The notes: generated from the letters alone by a model not told the origin. A stretch of 64,000 nt of DNA from Ctenosaura bakeri (GCA_948474755.1 CAOLHI010000149.1:744001-808000), one strand, 5' to 3'. Shown: positions 52,769-63,566, numbered from the stretch's first letter. Translations and numbers: made by a program.

Positions 52769-52971
52769 CAATGGTGGCTGGTGGCTTCCACCTTAGCGGG
52801 GTGGTGAATCTACTCTGGACTTTGGTCTACTCTGAGTTTCAAAGGAACTATCCAAGGTGCTGAACCTTAGAATCAAAACAGGCTCAGCCTCTTGGATAGA
52901 ACTTTTAAAGTTGGAGGAAAACACAGAACAGATAACAGACTTCCTGACAGGGAAGCCACTAAATGCTACTG
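52769..52971. mobile_element. palindromic hAT-like repeat
   Basis: 203 bp. Left CAATGGTGGCTGGTGGCTTCC..GGGGTGGTGAATCTAC..TTCAAAGGAACTATCCAAGGTGCTGAACC; right GGCTCAGCCTCTTGGATAG AACTTTTAAAGTTGG..GAAGCCACTAAATGCTACTG. Flanks TTGAGATC and CTGAGAGG share TGAGA, so an 8-bp duplication with mutations is possible. Confidence 0.7.
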
Positions 52972-53811
52972 CTGAGAGGCCATGCTCCATGGGAGTAGAA
53001 GCAGCACTAGAGGTAGAACACAACAAAGAATTATGTGGTACCTTTAAGAGTGATAGGCTGATTGTAGGGTAAGCTTTCAGGAAATAAAGTCCAACTTCAC
53101 AGAGGAGTGGAATACAATCATAGCACTTCCCTTATTGATACTTTACATATGATCAGTGGTGGATATAGACATTGAGGTGAAACTGAATCTAAAGGAAGAA
53201 TTGTTAGTGCTGACAATTACATTAACACAAACATCCAGGCATTATGCAATGTGATAAGCATCTTTTATCTGATACAAACCTCTGCTGATAAAGTGGAGCT
53301 TGGCAGTAAAGCAAACCTTAGCCCCTCCCTTGATGTTTCTACATGTTGTAGAGCAATAAAAAGTTCAGTTTCTGAAGGGGTGGCCAGGCTAGTCTATTAC
53401 AGATGAAATTCTAAAATATATTCAAGATTTATATTTGCACATCCTTTCCTCAATGCTGATGTTACATACTGGGTAATAGTTTCTCTGGAGCATGAGAAAC
53501 CATGGAATATGTCATTATCCCAGGTGACTGCAGAAGTTCTTAGGAGAATATCCTCTCTCCTGATCCCCTGGAATTTTCACTTATCATAAAATGCAATGAT
53601 GTTCCTCAATGTAGCATGTTAACAAAAACAGAGGAAGAAGGGAGATCCATCTTCTTTTTGCATATTTTTCCCTCTGCTATTTGTCAAGTAAATAAAGAGA
53701 AGGGGCAGTGCATTTTATTTATTCTATTTTTTATTTTTGGAGAGGGTGACAGCTGCTGAGAAGGACTGGCAAGTACAATGGTTGAGATTTTGTATTGTGC
53801 TTCTCTACCAT
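52972..53811. other. unique-looking sequence, no supported gene
   Basis: Nothing recognised. Confidence 0.4.
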
Positions 53812-54002
53812 ACCAGCATGGTTTAGTGGTTTGAGCATTGGACTATGACCCTGGAAAACAGGGTTCGATTCCCTGCTTGGTCATGGAAACCCACTGGATG
53901 GCCTTGGGCACATCACATACTCTCAGCCCCAGTAAACCCCGTGATAGATTTACCTTAGGTTAGCCATAAGCTGGAAATCACTGGAACACACACAACAACA
54001 AC
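53812..54002 (+). mobile_element. tRNA-derived SINE (Sauria-SINE type)
   Basis: ACCAGCATGGTTTAGTGGTTTG (A-box region), CAGGGTTCGATTCCCTGC (B box, well kept), CCCACTGGATGGCCTTGGGC, CATACTCTCAGCCCC, tail TAAGCTGGAAATCACTGG and ACACACACAACAACAACC. Confidence 0.93.
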
Positions 54003-54789
54003 CATAAATTTGTACACACATAGATCAGTGGTGGTTGTGGAACACCAACCTTCTTTTGAATATCAGTATTGCATAACCAGTTGTGTAGCTGGAGAATGGT
54101 CAGTGATTCTTTCTGCAATCCCAATGAAACAAGTGGTACATTGAAGACACTAAGGAATAATTATGTACCATTTGAGAATATGCAACTACATATACCATGG
54201 TTATGTTTGTGGAACTAGACTTACACACCCCTAAACAGGATATGGCCATTGTGACATGACCAAAAACCTACAAATATGTGCATAAGAGGACTTGCATGTG
54301 TGTATGACTCCAGCAGAGTACTGGCCTATGGAGACTGGTGGGTAGGGGAATGATCTGAAGTTTTGCAATTCTTTCAGACATGCAATTGGTGATCTCAGAT
54401 TATTTTGACATTAATCCAACACAAACTTGGGAGAGCTTCAGAAGGGCAAAATGAGAGCACTGACCACCCAAATAAGAATGCTGCCTTACCAGTGAAATCT
54501 TTTTTCACTCCCCAAATTGTTAGCATTGTAGTAACTTAAAACTTCAGTTGAACGTGTAGATATATAGTTTAGTCATTCATAGAAAAGAAGTGGGCAAAGT
54601 TACCAAAAGGGAATGTGAACACAGCAAACATAAGAGTTCTAGGTGTGAATGCTTTTCACCATCTCATTCTTTGCAATGCTCCAAATTTGAGGAAAGAAGG
54701 AAAATCTCATTGAGAAGGCCGAATTCTTATGTGGGTGCCATTACTCATTTCTCTTCCTTCATAACTACAGTCCTGATTCAAACCATGTA
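54003..54789. other. no supported gene
   Basis: Nothing recognised. Confidence 0.4.
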
Positions 54790-55040
54790 CATACAAATTG
54801 CTTAGGATAAATCTCTATGTGGAATTTGATTTTGTTATGCAGCCCTTGTGTTGAATGGCAGGGTTGCTTTATTGAAGAAACACCCAAATGTGTAACAGAA
54901 TGCAGAGTTGAATGGGCAGGTGCATGTACAACCTCACCATATACTTACCTCCAGTTCTGCACCTTTGAACAGAATGCAGATTGGGACTATAATGCCTAAA
55001 TGTCTCTGTGGGAGAACTTATGCATGCATATGACACCATC
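54790..55040. repeat. TGCA-rich repeat (family Z), short copy
   Basis: TATGCAGCCCTTGTGTTGAATGGC.., AAATGTGTAACAGAATGCAGAG, GGGCAGGTGCATGTACAACC, CAGTTCTGCACCTTTGAACAGAATGC, GAGAACTTATGCATGC; matches 59400-59745 and 62930-63180 in order. Confidence 0.5.
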
Positions 55041-55110
55041 AGGACTCAGGCTATGATGCATACACTCCCAGCATTTCTGTATAATCTGGAGGGATCCTAG
55101 AAACTATAGT

Positions 55111-55420
55111 GTAGGAGTTGGCAAAGCATGGCTTGGGGTTATGTGCTCCCCGGGTCACAGATTTTTTTTGGCAAAAAAAAAAGTATGAATTGCCTCTTTT
55201 GCTGGTATTTAACAGCTTATAGACCTCCAGTAATTTGGTACAGACATACACACACAAACAAACAAAAATGCCATTTTTCCAAATGAGGAGTGAACTCCCA
55301 GCTCCCTCTAGATTTGATGCTTTGGGATTTGGGCATTTTTTGCAGCCTTGGTGGCACCCAGAGGTTTCAACAGGCAGGAAGCTGCACACCAAACCCACTG
55401 AAGTTGCCTAACCTTGCTTT
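55111..55420. repeat. diverged palindromic DNA repeat, relative of 13255-13682
   Basis: TAGGAGTTGGCAAAGCATGGC..GTTATGTGCTCCCCGGG at the left resembles the left end of 13255-13682; the right end is uncertain. Frames here are compositional. Confidence 0.4.
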
Positions 55421-55563
55421 ACTAAATGGTAAAATAGTTTGTGATGTTGCTGGCATTTTCTACAGATGAAATAAGAGTCAGTTGTCTTGTCAGGTAGATG
55501 TACCCAAAAAAATGGTCCCTGATAAATAGCATGGAAAATTGAAGTTATGCTGTTGTAGGATAT

Positions 55564-55998
55564 GGGATTCTTTCACACTATACAATCATAGCACTATGAT
55601 TCCATTTTAACTACCATAACAACACCCTATGGAGTCCTGGGGTTTGTATTTTAGGGAGCGCTATTTAGAATTATAAGACCCAGTGTGGTGTAGTGGTTTG
55701 AGCATCAGACTACAGTCCTGGAGACTAGGGTTTGATTCCCTGCTAGGCCATGGAAATCTACTGAGTGATCTTGGGTGTGTCACATACTCTCAGCCTCAGA
55801 AAACCCCATGATAGGCTTGTCTTAGGGTTGCAATAAGTCAGGAATGACTTGAAGGCACAGAACAATAACAACAACAATTTAGAATCATAAGCCAGAGAAC
55901 TGTAGTGCTTCTTTATTACAAATTCCAGGATTCCTTAAGATGTGACCATGACAGTTACAGAGGAATTGTAGTGCTATAATTATGTAGTGTAAAAGGGC
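55564..55998. mobile_element. long-arm palindromic MITE interrupted by a SINE
   Basis: Left GGGATTCTTTCACACTATAC..TAGCACTATGATTCC; right GGAATTGTAGTGCTATAATTATG..GTGTAAAAGGGC. GGAGTCCTGGGGTTTG pairs with CAAATTCCAGGATTCC. A SINE sits at about 55678-55876. Confidence 0.75.
55678..55876 (+). mobile_element. tRNA-derived SINE (Sauria-SINE type), TSD 15 bp
   Basis: ACCCAGTGTGGTGTAGTGG, TAGGGTTTGATTCCCTGC (B box), CATACTCTCAGCCTC, AATAAGTCAGGAATGACTTG and a (AAC)n tail. The 15-bp duplication ATTTAGAAT(T/C)ATAAG lies at 55663-55677 and 55877-55891 with one difference. Confidence 0.94.
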
Positions 55999-56593
55999 GC
56001 TAGTGTTTGATGTTATAAATGATATATCAATTGATTCATTAATGCATTAATAATCACAGTAATTACAAATAATAAGATGAGTACCATTCTCTAGGTGGCG
56101 AAAGACCACACAGAGACATTTTTTCCCCTCTGCTTCCTCATAAAAAGTCCCTGAATTTCTAAAGCAAAATATTTTCCTTGAGACTTTCTGTCCTAGCAGC
56201 CCACAAATCATGAATCAGTGTTCAAAGGCCTCCAGCAAGGTAGGTAAGACATGTATTCCCATGCTCTGTGGGTACAAGGACATTAAGAGACCAAGAGGTT
56301 AACTGGTTTGTTCCATGTCACACTGTTATTCAGTGACCAAGCTGGGGAAAATAAAGCCACCATACTGATTTCACAGTGCTACATTAAGATTCGGACATAG
56401 TGTGTGTGTCTTTTTTAAATGCTTCTAATATGTTCTCTTTGTAATTTTAAGGGATCTTATTGAATCATTCAAATCTGAGTTGAGGAAATCTGGTGATGTG
56501 TAGCTAATTAGATACAGATATAAGTTGTGATAGCAGTGTAAATCCTCCACTATTTCATTCTTGTATGCAAGGATGTATGATAACTATAGCTTT
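55999..56593. other. no supported feature
   Basis: AT-rich; nothing recognised. Confidence 0.4.
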
Positions 56594-57048
56594 GGCCATT
56601 TCCGCACGGGGCGAAGGAATCGCCACGTGCCGTTACTTACTAGATCTTCTGGCTCCCCGGTCCAGTCCAGGCTGCTCTGGAGCAGTGCATGGTCATAGTT
56701 CCGCACTGCTCCGGTGTCCAAAATGGCAGCTTCCGGTTGGTCGTGGGTCCTGACCAACCACTGAAGCTCGCCAGCCTAAAGCCAGCCCTCTGCAGATCGC
56801 AGGCTTGCATTGGTGCGAGTCTGCAAATCTGCACCAGAAAGTAGGCATGCAGTGGTGCACTCTGGGCTTTTGAAAGACCAGAAAAACCAGGTCTTTCAAA
56901 AGCACGCTGGAGGACCACTTGGGGTGTTCTGGAGCGGACTGAGGTGCAGATCTACACTAAATAGTCTGGACCCAGTCTGCTCCAAGATGCAGACGTCCTC
57001 TGTGGAGGACGCACTGCACTGTTTTTATTACCCTGTGTGGAAACGGCC
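56594..57048. mobile_element. GC-rich DNA transposon (Harbinger-like), TSD TTT
   Basis: 455 bp. Ends GGCCATTTCCGCAC and GTGTGGAAACGGCC, flanked by TTT at 56591-56593 and 57049-57051. Same subfamily as 2093-2546: both have GCTTCCGGTTGG, AGCTCGCCAGC, CTGCAGA.C.CA..CTTGCATTGG/ACACTGGCATG, inverted TTGAAAGACC / GGTCTTTCAA and GACGTCCTC..GAGGACGCAC. Frames inside are compositional. Confidence 0.88.
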
Positions 57049-57114
57049 TTTCTCTCTGCTGTAGGGGGAAAAGCCCTCAATATTTATCTGCAGTATTTAC
57101 CCCTGTATTTGAAT

Positions 57115-57155
57115 ACCCCATAAGGTCACCATAAGTCAACTTGACAGCAAACAGA
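57115..57155 (+). repeat. SINE tail fragment
   Basis: AAGGTCACCATAAGTCAACTTGACAGC is the SINE/BovB tail without a body. Confidence 0.5.
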
Positions 57156-57187
57156 TAAACTCAAATAAGAACACCTGGAAGGAATTA

Positions 57188-57819
57188 AGTATACCTCAAT
57201 AAAGAAACTTGTCGTGCTCTTTAACATGACTTCTTTAACAAAACTTTTGGTAGCAGAAGAAGAGGGAGTGTGGAAAGAATTGAGGATGCTTTTATACCAC
57301 AAGAAAGAAAAGGAATTGGACATGTTTCAGCAATACTTTGTTCAAAACTAATAATATGAATGTGTGACATAAAGAGACTAGATAAGCTTTGCATAAGTTT
57401 TGAAAACTGGTATCTTGAACCTTTTAGAGGCCATTTGAAAACTTCCTTCAAAATGGGGATAGATGCTGGGGCAGGGTTATCTGATGTCTTGTTTTCTCTG
57501 TTTTGCAGCTTGTGTGTGTCCAGTAAGGGATTCTGGAGGCATCTACTGTTTACCTTACCTGTTGCAGGCAGGCACGGATAGGCACAGATAGCTATAGTAA
57601 GATTGTCTATGGTAGAATCCTGCCCTTTCCCAAGTCAAACAGATACACTGCTATTTTTATCCAGCCCTCCTTCATCATCCCCTTAATCCTGATGCTGCTA
57701 CAATATTTCTGGCTAGACAGAGGACAAGGAGGAAGAAGGATGGACAGATATTAAAAAAAACCTTTCTAATAAAGGTCAGGGGCTTTGCCAGAGGCTTTGT
57801 TAACTCAAGCATGCCTGTA
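57188..57819. mobile_element. non-autonomous mariner-like element, copy 2
   Basis: Left AGTATACCTCAATAAAGAAAC and right GGCTTTGTTAACTCAAGCATGCCTGTA (reverse complement TACAGGCATGCTTGAGTTAAC). Collinear with 10237-10991 though shorter. No coding remnant recognised. Confidence 0.65.
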
Positions 57820-58429
57820 TTCTGAGAAGAAATACATGTCCATTTTTCACATAAAAATGCTTCCTGCTCAGAAATATGTTTGCAAAAAATAATAATAATG
57901 TATTTTTGCACAGCATAATTTGCTGGAACAGTTTGGAATATTCCAGTACTGGAAGAAAAATGTGCAAAAGTCTTAGTGGTTTATTATTCTTTCATATTTT
58001 TAACTGGGAAAATAATAATGGATAATATTCTTTTGATCTTCCAGAATGCATCTTTTTACCCTTATTTTATCTATACTAGGATGATTCACTGTTCATTTCA
58101 CCTTCTTCTAGGTTACTTTCCACTTCTGGATTTCACAGGATGAAATCTGGCACTGTAGTCTTTCTGTAGTGTGGTCCATGAATGAAGTGGTTTACACATA
58201 AATGTCCATTGCTTGATTATTTGTAATTTGCTTTCTTAAAAGCTGCACATGGAAACCAGAACTCAGAGACAGCAGGCGATGTAGTTGCTTGTAAAGAACT
58301 ACATCCTTATTTATAAGGAAGGTATAAAGAACTGACATTTCAAAAATAGCATGAAGTTACTTTACTGGGGGAATAAATAATGTCTGGAATTCTCTATGAC
58401 CTGTTATATTACATAACTTTATGTATACC
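57820..58429. other. unique-looking AT-rich sequence
   Basis: Nothing recognised. Confidence 0.4.
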
Positions 58430-58630
58430 TAACTGTGTAGCAGAGGCCCTAAGAAACTCCTTTATTGAATTGTGAAATTGTATAACAAGACACCAGCAAG
58501 AGTGCCCAAGGGCATTGGTGCTCAATGCTCAGAACTGATGTGATGCACACTGAGACCAACGCATGCCAGTCCCATTGTGCATTCTGTTTAAGAAGATGTG
58601 AGTCCCTCACTGGATTCCAGCCATTGTTTC
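58430..58630 (+). repeat. older unclassified repeat, copy B (uninterrupted)
   Basis: GTAGCAGAGGCCCTAAGAAACTCC, AGTGCCCAAGGGCATTGG, TGATGCACACTGAGACCAACGC, CAGTCCCATTGTGCAT and CTGGATTCCAGCC match 1960-2089 plus 2547-2740. It gives the empty site for the insertion at 2093-2546. Confidence 0.72.
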
Positions 58631-58936
58631 CTAGTCACCCTTAAATGCACTTTTAGGTGAATCGTTGGGCAAACTTACAGGCAATGTGAGAGGAGCAGGA
58701 AATATCTCTCAATTTTATTATGCTCCTGAAAATTCTGTCTCCATTTATTTTCTCTCCTCGTGAAACTTGTGTGCTAGTTCCACATGGATATTTGGGTGCA
58801 GTTTCATGCAGCTTTCTTAATTTATTTATGCATTTTACTGAATTCATATATAACCCCCATTGACTAAAGTATGCGTTGCACATATATTCCAATGCACATA
58901 TATTCCACTATTAGCCATTTGTATTTTAAGATTTTA

Positions 58937-59178
58937 AGTCAATGTGATGTAGTGGTTTGAGAGCTCAACTTTGATTCCAGGAGATAGTGTTCTGAGTCTC
59001 TTATAAGCCATTGGAAGTCACTGAGTAGTCATGGACAAATCACACTCTCTCAGTCTTAGAGGAAGGCAGTGAAAAACCTCTTAGGAATAAATATTGCAAC
59101 CCCCTCCCCCCAACATCTCTAGTATAGGGTCACCACAAGCTGGAGTCAACTTGAAGGCACTTAACAACAACAACAAAT
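58937..59178 (+). mobile_element. tRNA-derived SINE (Sauria-SINE type), long central block
   Basis: TCAATGTGATGTAGTGGTTTGAG, GTGTTCTGAGTCTC (damaged B box), CACACTCTCTCAGTCTTAGAGG, AAGGCAGTGAAAAACCTCTTAGG, GGGTCACCACAAGCTGG, AACTTGAAGGCACTTAACAACAACAAC. Confidence 0.9.
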
Positions 59179-59399
59179 TGTTTTGTGTGCCCTTATTTCT
59201 CCGAAATGTGAAATAAGCCTTGGCGAATGTGTGACTTCCCAAGGTGAAATGTGTTTCTTTTCACCTTGGGTTTTGGAAGTGTGAAGACACTGCTGTTATT
59301 GAGACTGTCAGATCCAATAGAACTCTCTTCCATCTCTGGTCTTGTGTGCGTAAGGTCAATGAATTCAGTAGTCTTAAGCATACTAAACTCTGGCTGAGA
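59179..59399. other. no supported feature
   Basis: Contains AGGTGAAATGTG..TTTCACCTTGGG, a short inverted repeat at about 59240-59270. Confidence 0.35.
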
Positions 59400-59745
59400 A
59401 CCTGCATTTAAGGAGATGGAATGTAACTTTATGCTCATGAAATTAGTCAAGACCACTTCATTAGTGAATTTACAATGCCAAATATGCACAAATATATGCA
59501 TTGTGCCATGCCCATCAATGTGCAATGCACATCAGTGTGCATCTACACATAAGGTGCAACATGAATCAATACACAACATGCATGTGCAGTGTGCATTTAT
59601 GCAAACTGGTTTTGCATGTACAACTCTGCTTCTGCTGTTTTGAACTGAATATGGTCATTCCATGCTGGACAACAACCTCTAGCTGGTTCCACAGAGGAAC
59701 TTATGCACAGCTGGAGGCTGTGGAGGATTTTGTTACTAAGTAGGA
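59400..59745. repeat. TGCA-rich repeat (family Z)
   Basis: CAAATATGCACAAATATATGCATTGTGCC, CATCAATGTGCAATGCACATCAGTGTGCATC, CATGCATGTGCAGTGTGCATTTATGC, GTACAACTCTGCTTCTGC, TTTTGAACTGAATATGGTCATTCC, GAGGAACTTATGCACAGC. Confidence 0.55.
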
Positions 59746-60559
59746 ACTAACACGTTGGACCTGAAATATACAAAACATTGTATTTGTCCTTTCACTGTTC
59801 CAGTCAGTCATATGTAGCTTCTTCTGTGAATCTTCATGCCATTTTCACCCTCCATGGTCAGTCATCAGGCTCAGTTTTCATTGATCTGTTTCTGTCTTCA
59901 CTCACCCCTGTAAAGTTTTTCCCCCTCCCTTAAATATTGTTGGCATTTCAACAAATATTGGTTCCATTCATGCTGGATGACACCTCCTTCTTTGTTGTGG
60001 GTGGCACAACTCTGATAATACAAGGAAAAACACATACTTGAACATTGTACGCTGAAAAAGGAACCAGGTCACAAGAGAAAATGATTGAAAACTGAATATA
60101 GCTGGATTGTTTCCTCCACAAAGCTTTGTCTTTCTTTCCATTTCTTGCTCATGCCACTGTCGGATAGAAACTGGCAAGTGGTTTTTCTGTGCACCATAGT
60201 CATTTCATGCAAGATCAGAAACAATTTCCACTCCTGCCCCACCCAGAAAGAAATAACAATTTGACGCATGGCTGGGTATATGTAAAATGTATGGGTGGGT
60301 ATATGCAAAATCAGCATATATTTGTAGTATGCATGTGCTGATCTTTCATACACATTAACCTATGAAGCAAAATGGTCTTCTTTTTAAAGAGCTGGAGTAG
60401 AAGTGGAGGTGACTAGCTTTATCCCATGTAACAAACTCTCCCTCTGTCTTTGTTTCTTTCTCTGTATGTGACTATGTGTGAATACACATTCAAACCCAGA
60501 GGATGATAACAGGCACATTTATGTTCCTAATATTCTGAGTGTTTCTTGCATATTCACCC
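59746..60559. other. no supported gene
   Basis: Short direct repeat GGGTATATG.AAAAT at about 60272-60310; nothing else recognised. Confidence 0.4.
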
Positions 60560-60912
60560 CAAAGCAAGAATGGGGAACGTGCAACTGACAAGGTTTGTGG
60601 GCCCCCTCAGTCTCCATTTTTACAACCTTCAAAGCCCCTCTGAATCTCCCCAGTTTTTGGCATAATTTTTGGGCAAAAGTCACTTGAAAGTCACACTCAG
60701 AGCCCTCAGAACATGCAAAAAATGCATGAAATCACCCACCCTACTCCACAATCCCTCTGAGTTACTCCAGTCCTCCAGCACTTTCTCTTTTCTCTATACA
60801 GTAACTCGTTTTTTTGGAGGGTGGGAGAGACAGGCTTTTTTGGGGGAGGGAAGGATGTAGCATACAAAGGCCTTGAAGTGGGGCACTTGGCCCCTGGGAC
60901 GTGCGCAGTTGT
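60560..60912. repeat. diverged palindromic DNA repeat, relative of 13255-13682
   Basis: GGGGAACGTGCAACTGACAAGG..GTGGGCCCCC at the left and GGGGCACTTGGCCCCTGGGACGTGCGCAGTTG at the right; TTTTGGGCAAAAG and TTTTTGGAGG inside. Ends only approximate. Confidence 0.45.
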
Positions 60913-60946
60913 CTATCTGTGCTCTACAGAGTAAACTGCTGTCCTA

Positions 60947-61096
60947 AGCCATTTCCGCATTAGACTGTTCTAGCACTATCATTCCACTTTCCACATCCTA
61001 TGGAATCCTGGGGTTTGCAGTTTAGGGAGAGGTCAGCATCTATAGGATGTTGAAAGTGGAATGTTAGTGCTAGAACAGTCTAGTGCAGAAATGGCC
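60947..61096. mobile_element. short palindromic MITE (Harbinger-like), TSD CTA
   Basis: 150 bp, ends AGCCATTTCCGCATTAGACTGTTC and GAACAGTCTAGTGCAGAAATGGCC, CTA at 60944-60946 and 61097-61099. Arms TCATTCCACTTTCCACATCC.. / GGATGTTGAAAGTGGAATG. Confidence 0.85.
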
Positions 61097-61658
61097 CTAG
61101 ATTAGAGCTACCCAGGTACTGAAGAACAAAGAGAGAATGAGGGTCTTTTGTTCCCAGTTCTGCAGAAGTCATATATGCATATGCCATATATTTGGGAACA
61201 GGTACCCCATTTATGGGGGGGGGAAGCCCTGTATCTAATTGTAATAATGGTTCTCACATTATCTGAGCACCATAGCTGACAAATATAGTCTCCCCTCCAG
61301 GTAAATGTAGAAGTAATGAAGTGTTGGTTTTAAGTTATACTTGTTAGGTTCAGCATCACAGAATAGTAATAGAGATCACAACAATGGCCTGATGAGGATG
61401 ACCAGTTTGGAGGAAGTGTGAAAGCTTCAAGATGCTTCCAAGTGAGGGGTTATAAAACCTTGGGGTGCCATGAAGTGCAGTGAAAAAGAACAGAAAACAA
61501 AGAGACTGAGATTTTGGAGATGGAGACTGCCTGCCTCACTTAGGGAAGCTTGGCAATAGTTTCCCATGAGCATCCAAGACCCAGAACTCCACCTGTATCA
61601 TGATTAGAATAGGAATGTTTAGCTAGTCATGTTAGAGCTTATGTTCTTTTAATCTCAG
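61097..61658. other. no supported feature
   Basis: GGGGGGGGG run near 61217; nothing else recognised. Confidence 0.4.
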
Positions 61659-61846
61659 GGCCTTATCACACTTCACTGTTATAGTGCTATTATTCCACTT
61701 TAACTGCCATGGCAATATCACATGGAATCATGAGATTTGCAGTTTAGGAAGAGGTTTTTAGAATTTTCAGCCAGAGAGTTACAATGCCTCATCAAACTAC
61801 GAACCCTGGAATAATAGCACTATAACAGTCTAGTGTGGAAATGGCC
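61659..61846. mobile_element. short palindromic MITE (Harbinger-like)
   Basis: Left GGCCTTATCACACTTCACTGTTATAGTGC; right GCACTATAACAGTCTAGTGTGGAAATGGCC. Centre has ATTTGCAGTTTAGGAAGAGG and CATCAAACTACGAACCC; the right arm is shortened. The 3-bp duplication is not clear. Confidence 0.75.
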
Positions 61847-62870
61847 TAAATATATTTCCGTTTGATGTGGAGAGGAGTGCTCTCCATGTGATCTGAAATG
61901 GTAAATCTTGGAATCTGGTTGTGTTTGTGATTAATTTGATCTTCTTTGTTAACATGCCCAAGTAAAGACCCACTGTGGAGCCCAAATGTATAGCTCTCCA
62001 ACCTCAAATTGGTCAGTTTCCATTTTCAGTCTAGGAACTGCAGACTGTGAAAATCTTTCAAAGAAAAACAAACATAGAAGAACCTAAACAGAATGAATTT
62101 ATCATGCCTCTCTCCTCACCATGTTGTCAGCAAATTATAAACGTCTGACTTCACCAAGAGCCCACCTTTGTGCTTTTAGATGGCTTTCATTCAGAGCTTA
62201 GAAAAACCTGTCTTTTTGAGATCACAGCTCCCAGAATGCCCTGGCTTAGTGATTATGCAGGGGAATTCTGGGAGTGCTTTTACAAGCTCTGCTGCTGTTG
62301 TTCACATGGATGTGCATACTCATTGCGTTTTAAATTCACTTTTGTATCCAAGCTGCTTAGCAAAATAACAAAATACATAAATAAATGAGAACCCCTCCAC
62401 ACCATAAGTAAAAGGACCAAAATAAACTAGGCAAGAGAAATCTTTGGGTCAGAGTGAAGGTGGCATTGGAATGAAATATGAATTCCTTCATTCTTGATAA
62501 GAACCCTGTGTTTATTTTTGTTAGGGTGTCGTGGGAAGATTGATGATATCATTAACTCTTCATTTCCTTGGCTTTATGTGTTGGGCTCCCCTGCTCTCCC
62601 TCCCCTTTTAAATGGTGTAGTAAGCAAGTGAATTGTTGTCACTTAGCAACCCTATCAGTACGACATTCTCGTACACCATGTAGACACTTTTGAGAAAATA
62701 ATGGCAATTTTTTTGAGTTATCCTTGGAAACCATTTTGCCATTAACTTCTAAAGAATATTTTAATATATAAGTGGGATATAGATTTTAGCTCATCTTTGC
62801 TCCTTCATTGCCATCCTTCCAGGCAATCAGGATGAAGTCAACTGCACATATAAACTACCTACAGGTCTGA
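61847..62870. other. unique-looking sequence; hAT-like piece at 62210-62290; possible conserved element 62500-62800
   Basis: 62210-62290 has CAGCTCCCAGAATGCCC and GGGAATTCTGGGAG in inverted arrangement, typical of a small hAT remnant. 62500-62800 is unique, AT-rich and CpG-poor apart from GTACGACATTCTCGTAC; no coding content. Confidence 0.35.
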
Positions 62871-62929
62871 TTCCATATGTGTGCCGAGGACCTAAACATT
62901 CCCCAGAGAGACTGGGGGGGGGGTTGCAG

Positions 62930-63180
62930 AGCATAAATGTCTGCATGAAGAGTGATGCGTTGATTGTGGTACACAGCTCTTATGCTGAATGGCAAAACTG
63001 TGCAACCAAATATGCAATTGAATGCACAATTGATTTTACAAACAAATGCACAACTAAATATGCAATTGTATGCATAGGTGAAACCACAAACCAGTGCTCA
63101 TACATCACATACACAATTCTGCTTCTGCAACTTTCCACATTAGACAAAAAATATCCAACTGCTTCAGTGTGTAAGACATC
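62930..63180. repeat. TGCA-rich repeat (family Z)
   Basis: GATGCGTTGATTGTGGTACACAG, TGCTGAATGGCAAAACTGTGCAACC, AATATGCAATTGAATGCACAATTG, AAATGCACAACTAAATATGC, CACAATTCTGCTTCTGCAAC. Repeated AA.TATGCA / ATGCACAA words with a spacing near 20-25 bases. Confidence 0.55.
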
Positions 63181-63189
63181 AACAGGATT

Positions 63190-63267
63190 TTACACACACA
63201 CACACGCACGCACACATATACCAGATGGATGGATGGGCAGACAGACAGACAAATGGATGGATGGATG

Positions 63268-63309
<42 letters not shown>

Positions 63310-63341
63310 CAGATAGATCGATAGATAGATAAATAGATAGA
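63190..63341. repeat. (CA)n, (GATG)n and (GATA)n microsatellites
   Basis: (AC)n with CG interruptions at 63192-63217, (GGAT/ACAG)n at 63224-63268, then (GATA)n to 63341 with occasional GACA, GATC and AATA units. Antisense reading of the tract gives a serine/isoleucine/tyrosine repeat that is not a gene. Confidence 0.95.
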
Positions 63342-63566
63342 GCAGCAGACTGTTTCACTTTCCATGGTGCTGTATTCTACTGTGGGCTGTGAATGGCGAC
63401 ATACAGCTCCTGAGTCCACAAAGACACTATGCTCAGTTCAACAGAGTGAAGAGCTCAATGTGCACATTCCATTAGTTCATGCATGGCTCTCTTTGTCCTT
63501 TGGCATGAATGGGTAATGGTGTGTGTAATACATCTGTGGAGGAAAAGTGTCAAGAATATTTTCTGT
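63342..63566. other. no supported feature
   Basis: Nothing recognised. Confidence 0.4.

Noticed and set aside
63105..63419. Minus-strand frame with serine/isoleucine/tyrosine repeats
   Set aside because: It is the translation of the (GATA)n microsatellite.
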